18,160 nucleotides of DNA, taken from assembly GCA_046728115.1 (NCBI GenBank), contig JBKPDW010000526.1, forward strand, positions 1 to 18,160, written 5' to 3'. Within the stretch, counting starts at the first letter, position 1; the number at the start of each line of letters is the position of its first letter. The position numbers were made by a program, and so were the translations under genes. The notes beneath the pieces are model-generated. The model searched no databases, was not told the origin of the DNA, and saw only the letters and a program-made list of their open reading frames with translations. Positions 14,211 through 18,160 of the stretch are shown here, piece after piece. This stretch comes from CAVSWN01 sp046728115 (GTDB lineage: Bacteria; Acidobacteriota; Vicinamibacteria; Vicinamibacterales; CAVVIG01).

Positions 14211-14879
14211 ATGTTCGCTCGGGAGTCGACTGGCCGCACGGTTGCATCGTCGCGTGTCATGCGAGCGCTGAGAGCGTTGGGGGTGTTGCTGATTCTGGCG
14301 GTCGTTCCGGCGACTGCGTCGGCAGTCACGATTGACCAGATCGTCTCGCTCAAACAGGCGGGTGTCACCGACGCGGTCGTGCTCGCACTCATCGAGCGCG
14401 ATCACACCGTCTTTACGCTTCAACCGGAACAGATCGTGGCGCTGCAGCGAGATGGCTTGAGCGAAGCGATCATCATCGCGATGTTGAAAAGCGCTCAGGC
14501 TGGCGACGATGCCGCGCGTGCCGAATCGGCGGCCACCACGGCGGCTGTCGCTGCCGCCATCGCGCCGGCACCAGAAGTACTCATCGTGGGGCACGGACCG
14601 GAACGACCCAACACCTATCCCGGATTCTTTGTGAACAACCCGCTCGCATATGGCTCCGCCGTTGCTGGTTACCCGGCCTTCGGCTCGTACGGATATCCCG
14701 TCGCGTACGGGTACCCGATGGGCGCCTACGCCGCACGCCCGCGATGGGCGCCTCGTCTCGGATCGGTGCAGTCCCGTTCGCTGTGCTATGCACAGGTCAA
14801 CAGCAGCGCAAGCCGGGGAAACTCCCCGAGTTTTGTCACCGAGTGTCCGCGCGTGATGCAGTCACGGCGCTTGCGCTGA
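14211..14879 (+). CDS. small secreted protein with duplicated helical motif and Gly/Tyr-rich tail
   Basis: 222 residues. ATG 14211 has no ribosome-binding site but coincides with the predicted transcription start; ATG 14259 (MRALRALGVLL) is an alternative giving a tighter signal peptide. The hydrophobic core LGVLLILAVVPATASA marks export, with cleavage near residue 38. Next comes a tandem duplication: IDQIVSLKQAGVTDAVVLALI (41-61) and PEQIVALQRDGLSEAIIIAML (72-92), joined by ERDHTVFTLQ. Each unit looks like a pair of short amphipathic helices. An Ala-rich stretch follows, then a Gly/Tyr/Pro-rich region (about 135-180; FGSYGYPVAYGYPMGAYAARP). A two-copy LKxAGVSDxVILALI-type motif is familiar from unnamed acidobacterial secreted proteins. 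It diverges from the glycine-zipper gene across 179 bp. The function is unknown. Confidence 0.82.
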   Translation: MFARESTGRTVASSRVMRALRALGVLLILAVVPATASAVTIDQIVSLKQAGVTDAVVLALIERDHTVFTLQPEQIVALQRDGLSEAIIIAMLKSAQAGDDAARAESAATTAAVAAAIAPAPEVLIVGHGPERPNTYPGFFVNNPLAYGSAVAGYPAFGSYGYPVAYGYPMGAYAARPRWAPRLGSVQSRSLCYAQVNSSASRGNSPSFVTECPRVMQSRRLR

Positions 14880-14882
14880 CAG

Positions 14883-15002
14883 TTCAGATTTCAGACTTCA
14901 GAATTCAGAGTTCGTTTAGGATTTCCTGATTGAAGTTCGAGTGTGCAAACCTGAACTCGATCAATCTGAACTCAATCTGCACTCTGAAATCTGAGTTCTG
15001 AA
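14883..15002. repeat. 7-bp TTCAGAN array with opposed TCTGAA copies
   Basis: Four and a half tandem heptamers TTCAGA(t/c/a/g) run at 14883-14913, and reverse-oriented TCTGAA/TCTGAG words lie at 14965, 14983, 14990 and 14997. The two halves can fold into a long imperfect hairpin. The stretch is markedly richer in A+T than its surroundings and lies between the small secreted protein gene and the M14 gene, in the M14 leader. It is non-coding. Confidence 0.65.
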
Positions 15003-15016
15003 ATGTGGAGCCTCAA

Positions 15017-18013
15017 ATGAAACCGCGTTTGTTCGTCCTCGCAGCTGCGATGGCAGCGATCGTAGTTGGCGCACGCGTGTCGTCGGCGCCCCTGGTGGCG
15101 CAGTCGAAGGCTGCCAGGACCTCCGGCCCGCAGCGAATCGACGAGGAGTACACGAAACTGATCCAGCAAAACCTTCAGGACCCTCGGATCACGACCGAAC
15201 TCGTCGATCACCTGCCCGCGTCCGACACCGTGCCCTCGCCGCTCAAGTTTCTGGGTCGCGCCGTCGGCACGCCGGGCGAGCTGACGTACGCAAAGGACAT
15301 CTATCGGTACTACGAGGCGCTCGCCAAGGCGGCGCCGACGCGAGCGAAGTACTGGAAGATTGGAACCACTGAAGAAGGGCGCGACATCGTGCTGCTTGCC
15401 ATCGCCGACGAGGCGACGATCAAGTCGATCGACAAGTATCGCGACATGCTCGGAGAGCTGACAGATCCGCGGAAAACCACCGAAGCACGCGCCCAGCAGC
15501 TCCTGCATACGGCCAAGCCGATCTACTACGCGATCAGCGGTATGCACTCGCCCGAAACAGGTGGCCCCGAGATGCTGATCGAGCTCGCTTATCGGCTCAT
15601 CGTCGAAGACACGCCGTTCGTTCAGAACATACGCAACAACGTCATCACGCTCATCACGCCTGTGATCGAGGTCGATGGACGGGAGAAGCAGGTCGATACG
15701 TACTACTTCAACAAGAAGCGCGCGCCTGGCGATGCGCGCCTGCCGCTGATGTATTGGGGCAAGTACGTACAGCACGACAACAACCGTGACGGAATGGGCC
15801 AGTTCCTCAAGCTCACCCAGTCTGTGACGAAGGAAACGCTGGAGTGGCATCCCACGGTCATCCACGACCTGCACGAAGCGCAAACGTATTTGTACGCCTC
15901 GACCGGCACCGGGCCGTACAACAACGAGCTCGACCCGATCGTCGTGAACGAATGGTGGATGCTCGCCGAAAACGACGTGATGGAGATGACCAAGCGCGGC
16001 GTGCCGGGCGTATGGACCTACGGCTTCTACGATGGCTGGGTTCCCAACTACATGTTCTTCATCGCGCACAGCCACAACTCGATCGGGCGGTTCTACGAAG
16101 TCCAGAGTTACGGACCTGATCCGTACGAAGTGCGGCCGGCCGCGACGACGTTGAGCAAGGAGTGGTTCCGGCCGAATCCGCCGCTGCCGGTGATCAAGTG
16201 GGGGCCGAGAAACAACACCAACATCCAGCAGTCCGCGCTGCTCTTCGCGCTGAGCCATGTCGCCAAGAACCGGGAGCTCTACCTGGAAAATTACTGGCTC
16301 AAGAATAAGCGCGCCGTGGACAAGGGCAAGAACGGACCCACGTACGCATGGGTGATTCCGGCGACGCAGCGTCGCAAGGCCGATTCTGCCGATGCGGTGA
16401 ACGAACTACGCGCGCAGGGTCTCGAGATCTCGCGTGCATCATCCCCGTTCAAGGCAGGCGACGTCGACGTCAAGGCCGGCGACTACATCATCCGCGGCGA
16501 CCAGCCGTTTCGCACGCTGGCCGATATGTATTTCTCGGTGCAGAACTACGCGCCACAGAACCCGTCGCCGTACGACGATACGGGTTGGACGTTCCAGTAC
16601 ATGCGCGACGTGAAAATCGTGCCCGTGGTCGAGAGAAGCATCCTCGATCAGCAGATGGCGCTGCTGACGGCCGACGCCAAGGCGCCGGGCGGAATTGAAG
16701 GTACCGGCAATGTTCTTGTCGTCGATCACACGGCCGACAACAACATCGTCACGTTCCGGTTCAGGAACGCGGACGTCAAGATGCAGGCGGCCGAGGACGA
16801 CTTCGAGCTCTCGGGTCACAAGTTCCGCGCCGGCGCCGTCATCGTGCCCAATGCGGACCGGGCGAAGCTCGAGCCGATGTTGAAGGATCTCGGCCTCTCA
16901 GCGTGGGCCGTCGCCTCGGCGCCGTCGGTGAAAAGGCATGATCTCGACGTCCCGCGAATCGGGTACGTCCACAGCTGGACCAGGACGCAGGACGAAGGCT
17001 GGGTTCGTGCCGCGCTCGATACCTTCGGCGTGTCGTACACGTATTTCGCGGATCAGAAGCTGAAGGACGGCAATCTGCGATCGAAGTACGACGTCATCAT
17101 CTTCCCGCACGTCGGCGGCACCGCGCAGTCGCAGGTGAACGGCATGCCGTTTACCGGAAATGCGCCGCTGCCGTACAAGAAGACGCCCGAGACGCCGAAT
17201 CTCGGATACGTCGATCAGAGTGACGACATTCGCGGAGGCATGGGGCTGCAGGGTCTGCTCGAGCTCGCGAAGTTCGTGCAGGACGGCGGCACACTCATTA
17301 CGGAAGGATCCACCACGACGATCTTTCCGGAGTACGCGATTACGAACGGCATCACGGTGGAAGAGCCGACACGCCTCTTCGTGCGCGGATCGATTCTGCG
17401 GGGAAAGATCGCCGACAAGAAGAGCCCGATTGCGTACGGCTACGACCAGTCGGACCTGCCCGTGTACTTCAACCAGGCGCCAGTGCTGAACGTCGCGTCC
17501 GGATTTGCCGGCTTCGGCGGTCGTGGCGGCGGCGGCCGGGGCGCCGCGCCCGGAGAATCACCCAATGCCGGATTCGGCCAGAACGTCACGCCAAACGCAG
17601 TTCCGCTTGTGATTCAGCCGCTCGAGCCGGCGCCCGGCGCACAGGCGCAAGGCGGCGACGAGCGTCGGCAGGCCGTCGAGGCCGCCGCGTTCCGCCAACT
17701 TGCTGCGCAAGCCGGATTCACCATTCCGGAGAGTCGCGCCCGTATCGTCATGCGGTTTCCTGCGAGTCCGAGCGAGATGCTGCTCTCAGGCACGCTTGCG
17801 GGCGGCGAGGCACTCGCCAACCGGGCACTCGTGGTCGACGAGCCGCTCGGAAAAGGCCACGTCGTGATGTTTGCGCTGCGTCCGTTTTGGCGCTGGCAGT
17901 CGCAGGGCACCTATACGCTTGGCTTCAATGCGATCCTGAACTGGAACGATCTGGATGCGGGGAAGCAGCAGCCGGGTTCGACGCCGACGGCGTCGCAGGA
18001 ACGGCAGCAATAA
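15017..18013 (+). CDS. M14 family zinc carboxypeptidase with C-terminal GATase-like domain
   Basis: 998 residues from ATG 15017, with GGAG six bases ahead; a GTG at 15005 is in frame but unsupported. The signal peptide MKPRLFVLAAAMAAIVVGA is cleaved near VSSA. The M14 domain spans about 75-385: zinc ligands H177 and E180 in SGMHSPETG, substrate-binding HDNNRDG (253-259), third ligand in VIHDLHEAQT (H286, possibly H283), and likely general base E361 in RFYEVQSYG. These are the family's required residues. After a linker region (430-620), a Rossmann-type class I glutamine-amidotransferase-like domain begins at PRIGYVHSW (646) and includes YDVIIFPHVGG and GGTLITEGSTTTIFPEY; no catalytic Cys is apparent. 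A glycine-rich insert (834-842) precedes the last beta region with VMFALRPFWRW. Such long M14-GATase proteins recur in Acidobacteriota. Substrate unknown. Confidence 0.93.
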   Translation: MKPRLFVLAAAMAAIVVGARVSSAPLVAQSKAARTSGPQRIDEEYTKLIQQNLQDPRITTELVDHLPASDTVPSPLKFLGRAVGTPGELTYAKDIYRYYEALAKAAPTRAKYWKIGTTEEGRDIVLLAIADEATIKSIDKYRDMLGELTDPRKTTEARAQQLLHTAKPIYYAISGMHSPETGGPEMLIELAYRLIVEDTPFVQNIRNNVITLITPVIEVDGREKQVDTYYFNKKRAPGDARLPLMYWGKYVQHDNNRDGMGQFLKLTQSVTKETLEWHPTVIHDLHEAQTYLYASTGTGPYNNELDPIVVNEWWMLAENDVMEMTKRGVPGVWTYGFYDGWVPNYMFFIAHSHNSIGRFYEVQSYGPDPYEVRPAATTLSKEWFRPNPPLPVIKWGPRNNTNIQQSALLFALSHVAKNRELYLENYWLKNKRAVDKGKNGPTYAWVIPATQRRKADSADAVNELRAQGLEISRASSPFKAGDVDVKAGDYIIRGDQPFRTLADMYFSVQNYAPQNPSPYDDTGWTFQYMRDVKIVPVVERSILDQQMALLTADAKAPGGIEGTGNVLVVDHTADNNIVTFRFRNADVKMQAAEDDFELSGHKFRAGAVIVPNADRAKLEPMLKDLGLSAWAVASAPSVKRHDLDVPRIGYVHSWTRTQDEGWVRAALDTFGVSYTYFADQKLKDGNLRSKYDVIIFPHVGGTAQSQVNGMPFTGNAPLPYKKTPETPNLGYVDQSDDIRGGMGLQGLLELAKFVQDGGTLITEGSTTTIFPEYAITNGITVEEPTRLFVRGSILRGKIADKKSPIAYGYDQSDLPVYFNQAPVLNVASGFAGFGGRGGGGRGAAPGESPNAGFGQNVTPNAVPLVIQPLEPAPGAQAQGGDERRQAVEAAAFRQLAAQAGFTIPESRARIVMRFPASPSEMLLSGTLAGGEALANRALVVDEPLGKGHVVMFALRPFWRWQSQGTYTLGFNAILNWNDLDAGKQQPGSTPTASQERQQ

Positions 18014-18037
18014 CGGTCCACCAAGGCAAGGTGCCGG

Positions 18038-18160
18038 GTGCCAAGGTGCTGAGTGCCAAGGTGCTGAGTGCCAAGGTGCGGGGGTGCCAAGGTGCGGGGT
18101 GCCAAGGTGCGGGGTGCCAAGGTGCGGGGTGCTACGGTGCGGGGTGCCAAGGTGCTGGGT
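18038..18160. repeat. 15-bp minisatellite (GTGCCAAGGTGCGGG), continuing past the window
   Basis: Eight consecutive units begin at 18038, 18053, 18068, 18084, 18099, 18114, 18129 and 18144, with a ninth starting at 18159. Seven are 15 bp and one (18068) is 16 bp. The consensus is GTGCCAAGGTGC followed by TGA, GGG or TGG; one unit reads GTGCTACGGTGCGGG. It begins 24 bp after the M14 stop codon. There are no spacers, so it is not CRISPR. The full length cannot be known from this window. Confidence 0.9.

Noticed and set aside
14972..16258. 428-residue minus-strand frame inside the M14 gene
   Set aside because: Antisense shadow typical of GC-rich coding DNA; Arg/Val/His-rich with no recognisable motifs, while the sense strand carries conserved M14 residues.
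17911..18150. Minus-strand frame with a repeated LAPRT/LGTQH pattern
   Set aside because: It is a by-product of the 15-bp minisatellite, whose unit length keeps frames open; the rest is antisense to the M14 gene.
18038..18160. CRISPR array
   Set aside because: Units are contiguous 15-mers with no unique spacers, and no cas gene is present.

Overview
The window is GC-rich, densely coding bacterial DNA. Most products carry a Sec signal peptide or membrane anchor: two M28 metallopeptidases, an M14 metallocarboxypeptidase, a large secreted alpha/beta hydrolase, an outer-membrane barrel, a secreted tyrosine-phosphatase-like protein and small secreted proteins of unknown function. Together with short low-complexity intergenic repeats, this suggests a soil-type Acidobacteriota, possibly class Vicinamibacteria. 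The lineage is inferred from gene content and repeat style; there is no rRNA or marker gene here.

Layout. Positions 1-3052, plus strand: an M28 peptidase (5' end outside the window) followed after 55 bp by a class III PLP aminotransferase. 3219-3716, plus: a small secreted protein. 3717-4211: a non-coding stretch containing an attC-like (integron recombination site-like) folded element. 4212-4919, plus: a flavodoxin-fold FMN reductase-like gene, convergent with a minus-strand block made of a secreted alpha/beta hydrolase (5002-7017), a second M28 peptidase (7240-8889) and a four-helix DUF2569-like membrane protein (9020-9454). A SixA-type phosphatase (9463-9921) diverges from that block with almost no space between the start codons. 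A second minus-strand block holds a beta-barrel protein (9995-10594), an aromatic-amino-acid-type decarboxylase (10681-12108), a secreted phosphatase-like protein (12327-12863) and a membrane-anchored glycine-zipper protein (12991-14031). Two plus-strand genes close the window: a small secreted protein with an internal helical duplication (14211-14879) and a 998-residue M14 peptidase (15017-18013). A 15-bp minisatellite then runs off the right edge.

How the genes might work together: the three secreted metallopeptidases fit extracytoplasmic peptide scavenging, and the PLP aminotransferase and decarboxylase could act on the released amino acids or amines. This is inference from content; only 1-3052 looks like a true operon. 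Most other genes have their own ribosome-binding site and are separated by over 80 bp, often with perfect hairpins that lack U-tracts.

I found no mobile element, CRISPR array, tRNA, rRNA or defence system, and nothing that clearly amounts to a new multi-gene system. The less ordinary items are the attC-like site, several families of structured intergenic repeats, a SixA protein with His in place of the Arg of its RHG motif, and an orphan protein with VirB10-like architecture.
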